Position numbers and translations under genes: made by a program | Shown here: piece after piece, positions 39,293-48,826 of the stretch | How the letters are laid out: each line of letters starts with the position of its first letter | Numbering within the stretch: position 1 is the stretch's first letter | The notes under the pieces: model-generated | Told to the model about the DNA's origin: nothing | Database searches by the model: none | Seen by the model: only the letters and a program-made list of their open reading frames with translations | Source of the DNA: Streptomyces phaeochromogenes | Lineage (GTDB): Bacteria > Actinomycetota > Actinomycetes > Streptomycetales > Streptomycetaceae | DNA length: 64,000 nucleotides | Assembly (NCBI RefSeq): GCF_001418655.1 | Contig: NZ_LIQZ01000087.1 | Coordinates: forward strand, 62,001 to 126,000 | Reading direction: 5' to 3'

Positions 39293-40558
39293 GTGTCCTC
39301 AGTACCTTCTGCCCTGCCCTCTTCCGCGCAGCTGCACCTAGCCGTGGCGCTCGACGGCGCCGGCTGGCACCCCGCCGCCTGGCGCGAACCGGTGGCCAGG
39401 CCCCGCGAACTGTTCACGGCCCAGTACTGGGCCGACCTCGTCGCCGAGGCCGAGCGCGGTCTCCTCGACTTCGTGACCTTCGAGGACGGACTCGGACTGC
39501 AGTCCTCGCACTTCATCGAGCCGGACGGGCGGACCGACCAGGTCCGCGGCCGGCTCGACGCCGTTCTCGTCGCCGCGCGCATCGCACCGCTGACCAGCCA
39601 CATAGGTCTGGTGCCGACGGTGGTGTCCACGCACACGGAGCCGTTCCACATCTCCAAGGCCATCGCCACTCTCGACTATGTGAGTTCCGGACGGGCGGGC
39701 CTGCGCGTGCAGTTGACGGCACGACAGAACGAGGCGGCGCACTTCGGCCGCCGTACGCTGCCCCGCCTGGACGCCTACGACAGCCCGGCCACCCAGGACG
39801 TGGTGACCGAACTCTTCGACGAGACGGCCGACTACGTCGAGGTCGTACGCAGACTCTGGGACAGCTGGGAGGACGACGCCGAGATCCGGGACGTGGCCAC
39901 CGGCCGCTTCGTCGACCGCGACAAGCTCCACTACATCGACTTCGAGGGCCCGCACTTCAGCGTCAAGGGCCCCTCCATCACCCCGCGTCCGCCCCAGGGC
40001 CAGCCCGTCGTCAGCGCCCTCGCACACCAGAGCGTCCCGTATCGGCTGGTGGCCCGCGCCGCCGACATCGGCTACGTCACCCCGCACGACACCGAGCAGG
40101 CCCGCGCGATCGTCGCCGAGATCCGCGCCGAACAGGCCCTCGCGGGCCGCGCCTACCAACCCCTGCACGTCTTCGGCGACCTGGTGGTCCTTCTCGACGA
40201 CGATCCGGCCGCCGCGTCCGCCCGCAAGGACCGCCTCGACGCCCTCGCGGGAGAGGCGTTCACCAGTGACGCCCGCGTCTTCACCGGCACCCCCGCCCAA
40301 CTTGCCGACCTGCTCCAAGAGTTGGCGTCGGCCGGGCTGAGCGGCTTCCGGCTGCGCCCCGCAGTCCTCGGCCACGACCTGCCGGCCATCACCCGGGGCC
40401 TGGTCCCCGAACTCCAGCGCCGGGGTGTCTTCCGCCGCGCCTACGAGGCCGACACCCTGCGCGGACTGCTCGGGCTCGCCCGCCCGGCCAACCGCTACGC
40501 CGCCAGCACCACCGGCGCTGCTGCCGCCGCCGACACCGCTGCCAACGCCACCGCCTGA
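39293..40558 (+). CDS. LLM-class flavin-dependent monooxygenase (NtaA/SnaA/DszA family), first of two
   Basis: A 421-residue bacterial-luciferase-fold protein of the NtaA/SnaA/SoxA group. Marks are FVTFEDGLGLQ, IGLVPTVVSTHTEPFHISKAIATLDYVSSGRAGL, and GPSITPRPPQGQPVVSALAH. Members use FMNH2 and oxygen to oxidise nitrilotriacetate, sulfones or sulfonates, with a separate flavin reductase. No reductase is adjacent. GTG 39293 is preceded by aggaagg. The leader peptide 76 bases upstream, and the paired monooxygenase 22 bases downstream, argue for organosulfur scavenging under sulfur limitation. The Ala/Thr-rich C-terminal tail is unconserved. Confidence 0.88.
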   Translation: MSSVPSALPSSAQLHLAVALDGAGWHPAAWREPVARPRELFTAQYWADLVAEAERGLLDFVTFEDGLGLQSSHFIEPDGRTDQVRGRLDAVLVAARIAPLTSHIGLVPTVVSTHTEPFHISKAIATLDYVSSGRAGLRVQLTARQNEAAHFGRRTLPRLDAYDSPATQDVVTELFDETADYVEVVRRLWDSWEDDAEIRDVATGRFVDRDKLHYIDFEGPHFSVKGPSITPRPPQGQPVVSALAHQSVPYRLVARAADIGYVTPHDTEQARAIVAEIRAEQALAGRAYQPLHVFGDLVVLLDDDPAAASARKDRLDALAGEAFTSDARVFTGTPAQLADLLQELASAGLSGFRLRPAVLGHDLPAITRGLVPELQRRGVFRRAYEADTLRGLLGLARPANRYAASTTGAAAAADTAANATA

Positions 40559-40580
40559 GCCGGACGGAGACCGCACGACC

Positions 40581-41990
40581 ATGAGCAAGCCGCTGAAGCA
40601 GATCCACCTGGCCGCCCATTTCCCCGGCGTCAACAACACCACCGTCTGGAGCGACCCGGAGGCCGGCAGCCACATCGAGTTCAGCTCCTTCGCGCACTTC
40701 GCGCGGACCGCCGAACGCGCCAAGTTCGACTTCCTGTTCCTCGCCGAAGGGCTGCGGCTGCGCGAACAGGGCGGAAAGATCTACGACTTGGACGTCGTCG
40801 GCCGACCCGACACCTTCACCGTCCTCACCGCGCTCGCCGCCGTCACCCAGCACCTCGGCCTGACCGGCACCATCAACTCCACCTTCAACGAGCCCTATGA
40901 AGTGGCCCGCCAGTTCGCCAGCCTCGACCACCTCTCGGACGGGCGCGCCGCCTGGAACGTCGTCACCTCCTGGGACGCCTTCACCGGCGAGAACTTCCGC
41001 CGCGGCGGCTTCCTCCCACAGGACGAGCGCTACTCCCGGGCCAAGGAGTTCCTGGCCACCGCGAACGAACTCTTCGATTCCTGGCAGGGCGACGAGATCG
41101 TCGCCGACCAGGACACCGGCACCTTCCTGCGCGACGCGAAGGCCGGCGCCTTCGTCCACCAGGGTCAACACTTCGACATCGAGGGGCAGTTCAACGTCCC
41201 GCGCTCCCCGCAGGGCCGCCCGGTGATCTTCCAGGCCGGCGACTCCGAGGAGGGCCGCGAGTTCGCCGCCGCCGGCGCCGACGCGATCTTCAGCCGCTAC
41301 GCCACCCTCAAGGACGGCCAGGAGTTCTACACGGACGTCAAGGGACGCCTGGCCCGCTACGGCCGTACGCCCGACCAGCTGCTGATCCTGCCCGCCGCGA
41401 CGTTCGTCCTCGGCGACACCGACGCCGAGGCGGAGGAACTGGCCCGCGAGGTGCGGCGCCAGCAGGTCAGCGGGGCGACCGCCATCAAGCACCTTGAGTT
41501 CGTCTGGAACCGCGACCTGTCCGCGTACGACCCCGAAGGGCCGCTGCCCGACATCGACCCCGACCTCGGCGAGCACACCATCGCGCGCGGCCGGGCCCAG
41601 GTCCGTATGTACCGCGACCCGCTGGCCACCGCCCGCGAGTGGCGGGAGCGGGCCTCCGCCAACAACTGGTCCATCCGCGACCTGGTCATCGAGACCGGCA
41701 ACCGCCAGGCCTTCGTCGGCTCCCCGGCCACGATCGCGGCCACCATCGACGACTTCGTCCAGGCCGACGCCAGCGACGGTTTCATCCTCGTCCCGCACAT
41801 CACCCCCGGCGGCCTCGACGCCTTCGCCGACACGGTGGTCCCGCTGCTCCAGGAGCGCGGTGTGTTCCGTACGGAGTACGAGGGCACGACCCTGCGCGAC
41901 CACCTGGGCCTGGCCCATCCCGATGCCCGTACGAATGCCGATGCCGGTGGCGCCGACCTCGGTAAGCGGGGTGAGCGGGTGGCCTCGTGA
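40581..41990 (+). CDS. LLM-class flavin-dependent monooxygenase (NtaA/SnaA/DszA family), second of two
   Basis: A 469-residue member of the same family as its neighbour but closer to NtaA/DszA. Marks: LAAHFPGVNNTTVW, AKFDFLFLAEGLRLRE, ITGTINSTFNEPYEVARQFASLDHLSDGRAAWNVVTSW near residue 100-140, RSPQGRPVIFQAGDSEEGREFAAAGADAIF, and the late GFILVPHITPGGLDAF. It should be an FMNH2-dependent oxygenase acting on a sulfone, sulfonate or aminocarboxylate. It starts 22 bases after the first gene, so both are one transcript behind the leader peptide. Confidence 0.9.
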   Translation: MSKPLKQIHLAAHFPGVNNTTVWSDPEAGSHIEFSSFAHFARTAERAKFDFLFLAEGLRLREQGGKIYDLDVVGRPDTFTVLTALAAVTQHLGLTGTINSTFNEPYEVARQFASLDHLSDGRAAWNVVTSWDAFTGENFRRGGFLPQDERYSRAKEFLATANELFDSWQGDEIVADQDTGTFLRDAKAGAFVHQGQHFDIEGQFNVPRSPQGRPVIFQAGDSEEGREFAAAGADAIFSRYATLKDGQEFYTDVKGRLARYGRTPDQLLILPAATFVLGDTDAEAEELAREVRRQQVSGATAIKHLEFVWNRDLSAYDPEGPLPDIDPDLGEHTIARGRAQVRMYRDPLATAREWRERASANNWSIRDLVIETGNRQAFVGSPATIAATIDDFVQADASDGFILVPHITPGGLDAFADTVVPLLQERGVFRTEYEGTTLRDHLGLAHPDARTNADAGGADLGKRGERVAS

Positions 41991-42076
41991 ACGTACGGGA
42001 GGTCACCCCGATCGGGTAAGCACGAGACCACGGCACGAGACCGCGGAGTGGGGGTCGAAACCGGTCATCTGGCTTG

Positions 42077-44512
42077 ATGCGGATGCCGAAAGGGACCATT
42101 CTTGTACATATGGTGACATTGCCGCGCGACGGAGGACCGGCGGCCACGGCCGGTGACGCCATGGCGGTGGTCGACGCGAGCGGCGATGTCACGGGCTGGA
42201 GCGAGGGCGCGCGGCTGCTGACGGGGCACACGGCCGAGGACGTGACCGGGCGGCCGGCGTCGGAGCTGGTGGCGGGGGACCCCGCGGCGGCCCGGCGGGC
42301 TCTGCTGACACACGGCGACGCGGTCGTTGCCGTACGCCACAAGGACGGGCGGCGGCTGGAGCTGGCGCTGCGGATGTGCTCGCTGCAGGGCGGGAAGGAG
42401 CGGCGGCCGGGGTTCGTCGTCACCGCGACCCCGGACGCGGGCCAGGGAATCCCCGGCGAGCGGACCCTGGGCGAGCTGGCCTTCACGCAGGCGTCGATGT
42501 CCATGTCGATCTTCGACACCGGGCAGCACTACCTGCGGATGAACGACTTCGCGTGCCGGGTCATGGGGCAGCCCGAGACGGCGTTCCGGCACCGCTACTT
42601 CCCCGACACCGTGGAGAACGCCGAGCACAGCCGGGGTTTCCTGCGCCATCTGGAGATCGTCGCCGAGACCGGGCAGCCGGTCCACTACGAGAGCTGGACC
42701 CGCTCACCGTCGGGCCGTCGCATGCACGCCTGGAGCTTCGAGATGTGGCCGGTGCGGGACCGGGCCGGAGAGCTGCTCGGCACCGCGCTGGCCGGGTTCG
42801 ACAGCAGTGAGCAGTACTGGGCGAGACAGCGGCTGGCCCTGCTGAACGAGGCCGCCGGGTCCATCGGCACCAAGCTCGACGTGATCCAGACCGCCCGTGA
42901 ACTCGCCGAACTGGCCGTGCCCCGGCTCGCCGACTTCGCCAGCGTCGACCTGCTGGACTCGGTGCTCCAGGGCGAGGAACCCGTGAAGGGGCCGGTGGAG
43001 GGCGGTGTGGAGCTGCGCCGGGTCGCCCACCACTCCGGCACCCCCGGTGTGCCGGAGGCGGCCATCGACCTGGGTGCCGCCGACATCTACCCGGCTTTCT
43101 CCCCGCCCGCCCGCGCCCTTGCCACCGGCGAGCCGGTGCTCACCCGGAGCGGCGACAGCGGCCTCGACACCTGGTTCGCCCAGCACGGCGCCCGCTCCGC
43201 CAAGCTGCGCGAGAGCGAGGACCACGAGCTGTCGCTGATGGCCGTACCGCTGGTGGCACGCGGCACGACACTGGGCGTGGCCGTCTTCGTACGGATCCTC
43301 ACGCCCGAGCATCCCGACGCCTTCGACCTGGACGACGTGTCGCTGGCCGAGGAACTGGCCAGCCGGGCGGCCGTCTGCGTCGACAACGCCCGCCGCTACA
43401 CCCGGGAGCGCACCACCGCGCTCGCCCTGCAGCGCAGCCTGCTGCCCCAGGTGATGGCGGTGCAGGCGGCCGTCGAGTTCGCCTCCCGCTACCTTCCGGC
43501 GCTGTCGCAGGCGGGCGTGGGCGGCGACTGGTTCGACGTGATCCCGCTGTCCGGGACCAGGGTGGCGCTGGTCGTCGGGGACGTCGTCGGACACGGCCTC
43601 CACGCCTCCGTGACCATGGGCCGACTCCGTACGGCGGTCTGGACCCTCGCCGATGTCGACCTGCCGCCGGACGAGCTGCTCACACACCTGGACGACCTGG
43701 TCGGACACCTCGCGGCCGACGAGAGCGCGATGATCGGCGAGATCGGCGCCACCTGCCTGTACGCGGTGTACGACCCGGTGTCCCGCCGCTGCACCGTCGC
43801 CTCCGCAGGCCACCCGCCGCCCGTCGTGCTGCTCCCGGACGGGACGGTGAAAGTCGTCGAAGTCACCGCGGGACCGATGCTCGGCGTCGGCGGGCTCCCG
43901 TTCGAGGCCACCGAGCTGGACGTGCCCGAAGGCGCCGTACTCGCCCTCTACACGGACGGTCTCGTCGAGGCCCGCGATGTCGACGTGGACGTGGGCACCG
44001 CCGCCCTCTGCACCGCTCTGGCCGCCCCGGCCCGGAATCTGGAGGACGCCTGCGACAACGTCCTCAAGGCCCTGCTCCCGCAGCGCCCCGCCGACGACGT
44101 GGCGCTGCTCCTGGCCCGTACCCGCGCCCTGGACGCCGACCAGGTGGCCGTCTGGGACCTGGAGTCCGATCCGGCGCTGGTCGGCACGGCCCGGCAGTAC
44201 GCCACCGAGCAGCTGACCCGCTGGGGGCTCGACGAGGCCGCCTTCGTCACCGAACTCGTCGTGAGCGAACTGGTCACCAACGCCATCCGCTACGGCGGCT
44301 CCCCGATCCAGCTCAGACTCATCCGCGACCGTACGCTCATCTGCGAGGTCTCCGACGCCAGCAGCACCTCGCCCCATCTGCGCCGGGCCCGCACCTTCGA
44401 CGAGGGCGGCCGGGGCCTGCTGCTCGTGGCACAGCTCACCGACCGCTGGGGCACGCGTCCGAGCGGCACCGGAAAGACGATCTGGGCGGAACAGGCGCTG
44501 CCGGTCCAGTGA
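42077..44512 (+). CDS. PAS-GAF-PP2C (RsbU/SpoIIE-type) phosphatase with C-terminal anti-sigma-type kinase domain
   Basis: A roughly 811-residue signalling protein. Two PAS-like regions (about 15-120 and 130-235) and a GAF domain (about 245-435) precede a PP2C phosphatase (TALALQRSLLPQ, GGDWFDVIPL, GDVVGHGL, ASAGHPPPVVLL, YTDGLVEARD; 440-670). It ends in a HATPase domain (ELVVSELVTNAIRYGG, EGGRGLLLVAQL; 690-810) like RsbW. Such proteins control partner-switching of sigma factors: the phosphatase frees an antagonist and the kinase re-phosphorylates it. The start is uncertain: ATG 42077, 42083 and 42110 are all in frame and none has a convincing ribosome site. The group 2 sigma gene lies next door, head-on. 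Confidence 0.87.
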   Translation: MRMPKGTILVHMVTLPRDGGPAATAGDAMAVVDASGDVTGWSEGARLLTGHTAEDVTGRPASELVAGDPAAARRALLTHGDAVVAVRHKDGRRLELALRMCSLQGGKERRPGFVVTATPDAGQGIPGERTLGELAFTQASMSMSIFDTGQHYLRMNDFACRVMGQPETAFRHRYFPDTVENAEHSRGFLRHLEIVAETGQPVHYESWTRSPSGRRMHAWSFEMWPVRDRAGELLGTALAGFDSSEQYWARQRLALLNEAAGSIGTKLDVIQTARELAELAVPRLADFASVDLLDSVLQGEEPVKGPVEGGVELRRVAHHSGTPGVPEAAIDLGAADIYPAFSPPARALATGEPVLTRSGDSGLDTWFAQHGARSAKLRESEDHELSLMAVPLVARGTTLGVAVFVRILTPEHPDAFDLDDVSLAEELASRAAVCVDNARRYTRERTTALALQRSLLPQVMAVQAAVEFASRYLPALSQAGVGGDWFDVIPLSGTRVALVVGDVVGHGLHASVTMGRLRTAVWTLADVDLPPDELLTHLDDLVGHLAADESAMIGEIGATCLYAVYDPVSRRCTVASAGHPPPVVLLPDGTVKVVEVTAGPMLGVGGLPFEATELDVPEGAVLALYTDGLVEARDVDVDVGTAALCTALAAPARNLEDACDNVLKALLPQRPADDVALLLARTRALDADQVAVWDLESDPALVGTARQYATEQLTRWGLDEAAFVTELVVSELVTNAIRYGGSPIQLRLIRDRTLICEVSDASSTSPHLRRARTFDEGGRGLLLVAQLTDRWGTRPSGTGKTIWAEQALPVQ

Positions 44513-44647
44513 GCACCGGTCCATTTGAGTACGGGGGCAGTGAGCCCCGGGCCAGTCAGCCCCGGGCCGGACTCAAGAACCGGCCGGCCTCAAGAACCAG
44601 GTCCTACTCAAGAACCAGGCCCTACCGAAGAATTCGGGCGGCTCGGC

Positions 44648-45670
44648 TCAGTCGAGGCCCACGTAGTCGCGCAGGGCCTGGGAGCGGGACGGGTGGCGCA
44701 GCTTCGACATCGTCTTGGACTCGATCTGGCGGATGCGCTCGCGGGTGACGCCGTAGACCTGGCCGATCTCCTCCAGGGTCTTCGCCTGCCCGTCCAGCAG
44801 CCCGTAGCGCAGAGTGATGATGCCTGCCTCGCGCGGGGTCATATGGGCGAGGATCTCCTGAATGGTGTCCTTGAGCAGGAGGAACGTCACCGCGTCGAAG
44901 GGGGAGATGCTCTCGCTGTCCTCGATGACGTCGCCCAGTTCGCTGCCGCCGTCCTCGCCGAGCGGCAGGTGCAGGGAGACGGGGTCCTTGGTGTAGCTGT
45001 CGAGCTCGATGACCTTGGAGACGGGCAGCTCCATCCGCTCCGCCACCTGCCCCACCGTGGGCTCGACGCCCAGTTCCTGAAGCATCTCCCGGCGGAGCCT
45101 GGCCATTCTGTTGATGACCTCCACCGCGTGGACCGGAATGCGGATCGTGCGGCTCTGGTCGGCCAGGGCCCGTGTCAGTGCCTGCCTGATCCACCAGGTG
45201 GCGTAGGTCGAGAACTTGAAACCCTTGACGTAGTCGAACTTTTCAACGGCCCGAATCAGACCTGTGTTGCCCTCCTGGATCAGGTCCAGAAAAGTGAGAC
45301 CCCGTCTCGTATAACGCTTGGCGATGGAGACGACCAGGCGGAGGTTGGCCTCGATGAGGTGGGATTTCGCCCGGTGGCCATCCTCGACGAGGATTTCCAG
45401 CTCGTGCCGGAACGCCGGATCGAGATCGGGTTCTCCGTCGAGCCTGTGCTCGGCGAACAGGCCGGCCTCGATCCGCTTGGCGAGGTCGACCTCCTGTGCG
45501 GCGCTGAGGAGGCGGACCCGGCCGATCACCTTCAGGTAGTCCCGGACCGGATCGACGGAGGCACCGTCGGAGCCGAGCCGGGGCTCGGGAGCGTCGGCGT
45601 CGTAGTCCGGAGACACCAGAAGAGTCTCCTGCCCTTGTTCTGGGGTATCCGTCTCCATTGCGGTCAACAT
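44648..45670 (-). CDS. Group 2 (RpoD-like, Hrd family) sigma factor
   Basis: A 340-residue sigma-70 protein without the long region 1.1 of principal sigma factors. Region 1.2 ([35 protein letters not shown]), region 2 ([52 protein letters not shown]), region 3 and region 4 ([33 protein letters not shown]) are complete. It recognises promoters close to those of HrdB and is probably used in stress or stationary phase. I chose ATG 45670; ATG 45658 and TTG 45718 are alternatives, and the ribosome site is weak for all. It is convergent with the RsbU-like gene. Confidence 0.92.
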   Translation of the reverse strand: MLTAMETDTPEQGQETLLVSPDYDADAPEPRLGSDGASVDPVRDYLKVIGRVRLLSAAQEVDLAKRIEAGLFAEHRLDGEPDLDPAFRHELEILVEDGHRAKSHLIEANLRLVVSIAKRYTRRGLTFLDLIQEGNTGLIRAVEKFDYVKGFKFSTYATWWIRQALTRALADQSRTIRIPVHAVEVINRMARLRREMLQELGVEPTVGQVAERMELPVSKVIELDSYTKDPVSLHLPLGEDGGSELGDVIEDSESISPFDAVTFLLLKDTIQEILAHMTPREAGIITLRYGLLDGQAKTLEEIGQVYGVTRERIRQIESKTMSKLRHPSRSQALRDYVGLD

Positions 45671-45963
45671 CTCTTCCCGTGCCTCAGTTCTTTGTGCAAA
45701 CTCAACAATGTCGAGCAAGACCTTCGGTCTTCAGGAATCCTGAATTCTTGTCGTCCACGGTGCTGATTGCTCGGCGTGGGAAATCTTCATCAGGCTCGCC
45801 CCATTACGGTACACCCGCCGGAGCCCCGGTCGGCGGCCCCGCATTGCCTCGAAATGTGGGTGACATGAATCACGTCGTCCGCGCTGTTGATTTTCCCGAC
45901 GGATTCTGAACGCCCAATATTCCGTGGCCCGCAGGGGCGGCGTGAGGTCATACTCCGACACCG

Positions 45964-46845
45964 ATGAGCACACAGACTTCCGGGGAGATCCCCGAAAAGT
46001 TCGCCGCCGGGCACTTCCTGGACCGCTGGTCACTGACGCCGGACGGCCCGACGGCACGCGGTATGGCCTCCGTCGTCCTGCCGGTGACCCGCGCGGACGG
46101 CACGCCCGCGGTCCTGAAGTTCCAGGAACCGAGCGAGGACAACGCGGGCGCCACACTGGGACTGCGGGTGTGGAACGGCGAGGGCGCGGTGCGTCTGCTC
46201 GACCACGACCCGCACACCGGCACCATGCTGCTGGAGCGACTGGACGCGGCGCGGCCACTGTCGTCGCTGACCGACGACGACGCCGCACTGCGGATCCTCG
46301 CCGACCTGTTGGCGCGCCTGGTCGCGGTGCCCGCGCCGGACGGCCTGCGACGGCTCTCCGACATCGCCGCCGCCATGCTCGACCAGGTACCGCACGCGCT
46401 GCCTGCCCTCCGCGACCCCGCCGATCGGAGTCTGCTGCGCACCTGCGCGTCCGCCGTGGCCGAACTCGTCGGCGAGCCGGGCGACCGGCTGCTGCACTGG
46501 GACCTGCACTACGACAACGTCCTCGCCGGACAGCGGGAACCCTGGCTCGCCATCGATCCCGAATCCCTCGCCGGAGACCCGGGGTTCGACCTGTGGCCCG
46601 CGTTGGACAGCAACTGGGACGCGGTGACGGCGACCGGCGACGAGGCCCGCGCGGTGCTCCGCCGCTTCGACGTGCTGACCGAGACGGTTGGCCTGGACCG
46701 GCAGCGGGCGGGTGGCTGGACGCTGGGGCGCATCCTGCAGAACACCCTGTGGGACATCGAGGACGGGAAGACGGCGATCGACGGCCCCCAACTGGTCATC
46801 GCCTCGGTGGCGTTGGGCCGCTGGGCCGGAAGGGGTAGGGGATGA
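45964..46845 (+). CDS. APH(6)-like aminoglycoside/hydroxyurea phosphotransferase
   Basis: A 293-residue kinase of the APH(6)/hydroxyurea-phosphotransferase family (PF04655), the group of streptomycin 6-kinases. The catalytic loop is LLHWDLHYDNVLAG (about residues 177-190) and the metal-binding segment WLAIDPESLAGDPGFDLWP. An N-lobe lysine in AVLKFQEP would hold ATP. It probably phosphorylates a hydroxyl of an aminoglycoside or related compound. No antibiotic gene cluster is nearby, so resistance is an inference from the family. It diverges from the sigma-factor gene. Confidence 0.88.
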   Translation: MSTQTSGEIPEKFAAGHFLDRWSLTPDGPTARGMASVVLPVTRADGTPAVLKFQEPSEDNAGATLGLRVWNGEGAVRLLDHDPHTGTMLLERLDAARPLSSLTDDDAALRILADLLARLVAVPAPDGLRRLSDIAAAMLDQVPHALPALRDPADRSLLRTCASAVAELVGEPGDRLLHWDLHYDNVLAGQREPWLAIDPESLAGDPGFDLWPALDSNWDAVTATGDEARAVLRRFDVLTETVGLDRQRAGGWTLGRILQNTLWDIEDGKTAIDGPQLVIASVALGRWAGRGRG

Positions 46846-46885
46846 CTCCGGGACGTATGGCGCGTGCGGGCTGTACGTGGCCGGT

Positions 46886-46920
46886 CGCGCAGTTCCCGGC
46901 GCCCTTGGCTGGGCGCGCCC
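46886..46920. repeat. Single copy of the intergenic 'gcgcagttccc' repeat
   Basis: gcgcagttcccggcgcccttggctgggcgcgccc resembles the copy at 25503-25534 and the reverse of the 2099-2220 tract. It is placed just after the kinase gene and can form a G/C-rich hairpin (ggcgccc with gggcgcg). Confidence 0.6.
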
Positions 46921-46994
46921 AAGTGCTCAGCGTGCCCAACGTGCCCAGCGAAAGTTTCGAATAGCACCGCTTTCACGATGGGAGCGTTGACCCC

Positions 46995-47009
46995 GTGGCA
47001 ACCGGTTCC
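46995..47009. promoter_or_regulatory. LacI-type operator upstream of the GH43 gene
   Basis: gtggcaaccggttcc, centred on the palindrome AACCGGTT (47000-47007), lies about 60 bases before the GH43 start. The same 15 bases occur upstream of the lacI-type gene (53418-53432), and the core recurs in the perfect palindrome at 48768-48783. Confidence 0.75.
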
Positions 47010-47063
47010 TACATTGAGCGCGCCTCAGCGAGGCGTCGCGGACTCCGTGTGAAGGGAACCTGG

Positions 47064-48662
47064 ATGACCGTGGGCCACATCAGCAACCCGGTGCTGCCGG
47101 GATTCCACCCGGATCCGAGCATCCTGCGGGTCGGCGCGGAGTACTTCCTCGCCACCTCCACCTTCGAATGGTTCCCGGGCGTGCCCGTGCACCGCTCGAC
47201 CGATCTCGTCCACTGGGAGCGGGCCGGCCACATCCTGGACCGGCCCGAGCTGCTCGACCTGCGCGGAGTCGCCGACTCGGCGGGTGTGTGGGCACCCTCG
47301 CTCTCGTACCACGAGGGCCGCTTCTGGCTCGTGTACAGCATCGTGCGGACCATCGGGCACCCGTACAAGGACGTCGACAACTACCTGATCACGGCCCCGT
47401 CGATCGACGGCCCGTGGTCCGATCCGGTGTTCCTCAACTCCTCCGGCTTCGACCCGTCGTTCTTCCACGACGAGGACGGCCGCAGCTGGCTGCTCAACAT
47501 CCAGTGGGACCCGCGCGACGGCCGCCCGTCCTTCGCCGGGATCCTGCTCCAGGAGTACGACGTCGACAAGCGTGCCCTGATCGGCCGGCCGCGCACGATC
47601 CTCACCCACGAGGAGCTGATCGAGGGGCCCAACGTCTACCGGCGCGACGGCTGGTACTACCTGATGCTCGCCGAGGGCGGCACCGGCTGGAACCACGGCA
47701 TCCTGATGGCCCGCTCGCGCGAGCTGACCGGACCGTACGAACTCGACCCGGACGGCTCGCTGTTGACGACCCGCGACACCCCGGAGTGGCCGCTGCAGAA
47801 GGCAGGTCACGGTGAGCTGGTCGAGACGCCGGAGGGGGAGTGGTACCTCGCCCACCTGGCCTCCAGACCCGTACGGACACCTGACGGGCCGCGCTGCGTC
47901 CTCGGCCGGGAGACCTGTCTGCAACGCGTGACCTGGACGGACGACGGCTGGCTGCGACTGGCGGACGGAGGGCGGCGGCCGAGTCCGGAGGTCCCGGCGC
48001 CCACGGGGGTGGAGCCGAGCCCGGTCGCCCAGCCTGCTGCCAGGGACGACTTCGACTCGCCGTCCCTGGAGGGGAGTTGGAGCACACTCCGCGTACCCGC
48101 CACCCCCGACTGGCTGACCCTCCGTGAACGTCCCGGGCATCTGCGGCTGCGTGGCAGGCAGAGCCCGCACTCGCGGTTCGACCAGAGCCTGGTCGCGCGG
48201 AGGCTCACCTCGGTGCGCTGCGAGGCGACGACGGTCGTCGACTTCCGCCCCTCGCACTTCAGCCAACTCGCGGGCCTCATCTGCTGGTACGACACGTCGA
48301 CGCACTTCTATCTCCGCCTCACCCATGTCGAGGGCCGGGGTCGCGTCCTGGGCGTGGTCCTCACCGACGACGGCGCGTACAGAGAGCTTCCGGGCAGCGA
48401 ACTCGCCACGGACGACTGGCCGTTGGTGCATCTGCGGGCCCGATTCGACGGCGCGGAACTCCGCTTCTTTGCATCGCCCGACGGCACGGACTGGCATGCC
48501 GTGGGCCCCGTCATGGACGCGAGCAAGCTCTCCGACGACTACGGCGACCGGCTGCGGTTCACCGGCGCCTTCGTCGGCATCTGCGCGCAGGACCTGGGCG
48601 GGACCCGCACCCCGGCGGACTTCGACTGGTTCGAGATGCGGGAGCTCGACGGCCGGGAGTAG
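47064..48662 (+). CDS. GH43-family glycosidase (beta-xylosidase / arabinofuranosidase-like)
   Basis: A 532-residue family 43 enzyme without a signal peptide, so intracellular. The five-bladed propeller (1-310) holds the general base Asp17 (HPDPSI), the pKa-tuning aspartate in SSGFDPSFFHDEDG, and the acid glutamate in EGPNVYRRDGWYYL. A beta-sandwich C-terminal domain (330-525; FRPSHFSQLAGLICWYDTSTHFYLRLTH) is that of beta-xylosidases and related exo-enzymes. It should act on short oligosaccharides taken up by the cell. ATG 47064 follows gaaggga. The AACCGGTT operator upstream links it to the LacI regulator at 52266. Confidence 0.9.
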   Translation: MTVGHISNPVLPGFHPDPSILRVGAEYFLATSTFEWFPGVPVHRSTDLVHWERAGHILDRPELLDLRGVADSAGVWAPSLSYHEGRFWLVYSIVRTIGHPYKDVDNYLITAPSIDGPWSDPVFLNSSGFDPSFFHDEDGRSWLLNIQWDPRDGRPSFAGILLQEYDVDKRALIGRPRTILTHEELIEGPNVYRRDGWYYLMLAEGGTGWNHGILMARSRELTGPYELDPDGSLLTTRDTPEWPLQKAGHGELVETPEGEWYLAHLASRPVRTPDGPRCVLGRETCLQRVTWTDDGWLRLADGGRRPSPEVPAPTGVEPSPVAQPAARDDFDSPSLEGSWSTLRVPATPDWLTLRERPGHLRLRGRQSPHSRFDQSLVARRLTSVRCEATTVVDFRPSHFSQLAGLICWYDTSTHFYLRLTHVEGRGRVLGVVLTDDGAYRELPGSELATDDWPLVHLRARFDGAELRFFASPDGTDWHAVGPVMDASKLSDDYGDRLRFTGAFVGICAQDLGGTRTPADFDWFEMRELDGRE

Positions 48663-48767
48663 GAGATCCACCGACCTGCCGACCCCCTGCTCACCGGTTC
48701 CTTTCGAAAGTCGGCGAAGACCCTTGACGCCGTTTCCGGACGGGCAGAAGCTCTGCGCATCCACTCA

Positions 48768-48783
48768 TGACAACCGGTTGTCA
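48768..48783. promoter_or_regulatory. Perfect 16-base LacI-type operator upstream of the GH28-like gene
   Basis: TGACAACCGGTTGTCA is a perfect palindrome containing the AACCGGTT core shared with the sites at 46995 and 53418. It lies 44 bases before the GH28-like start, a position suited to repression. Confidence 0.85.
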
Positions 48784-48826
48784 AAATCGCCACCGCACAC
48801 AACCCGAAGCAGGAGATGACCAGTTG

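Noticed and set aside
47025-48764. A 579-codon minus-strand frame opposite the GH43 gene
   Set aside because: It is antisense to a well-supported glycosidase, with no motif or ribosome site.
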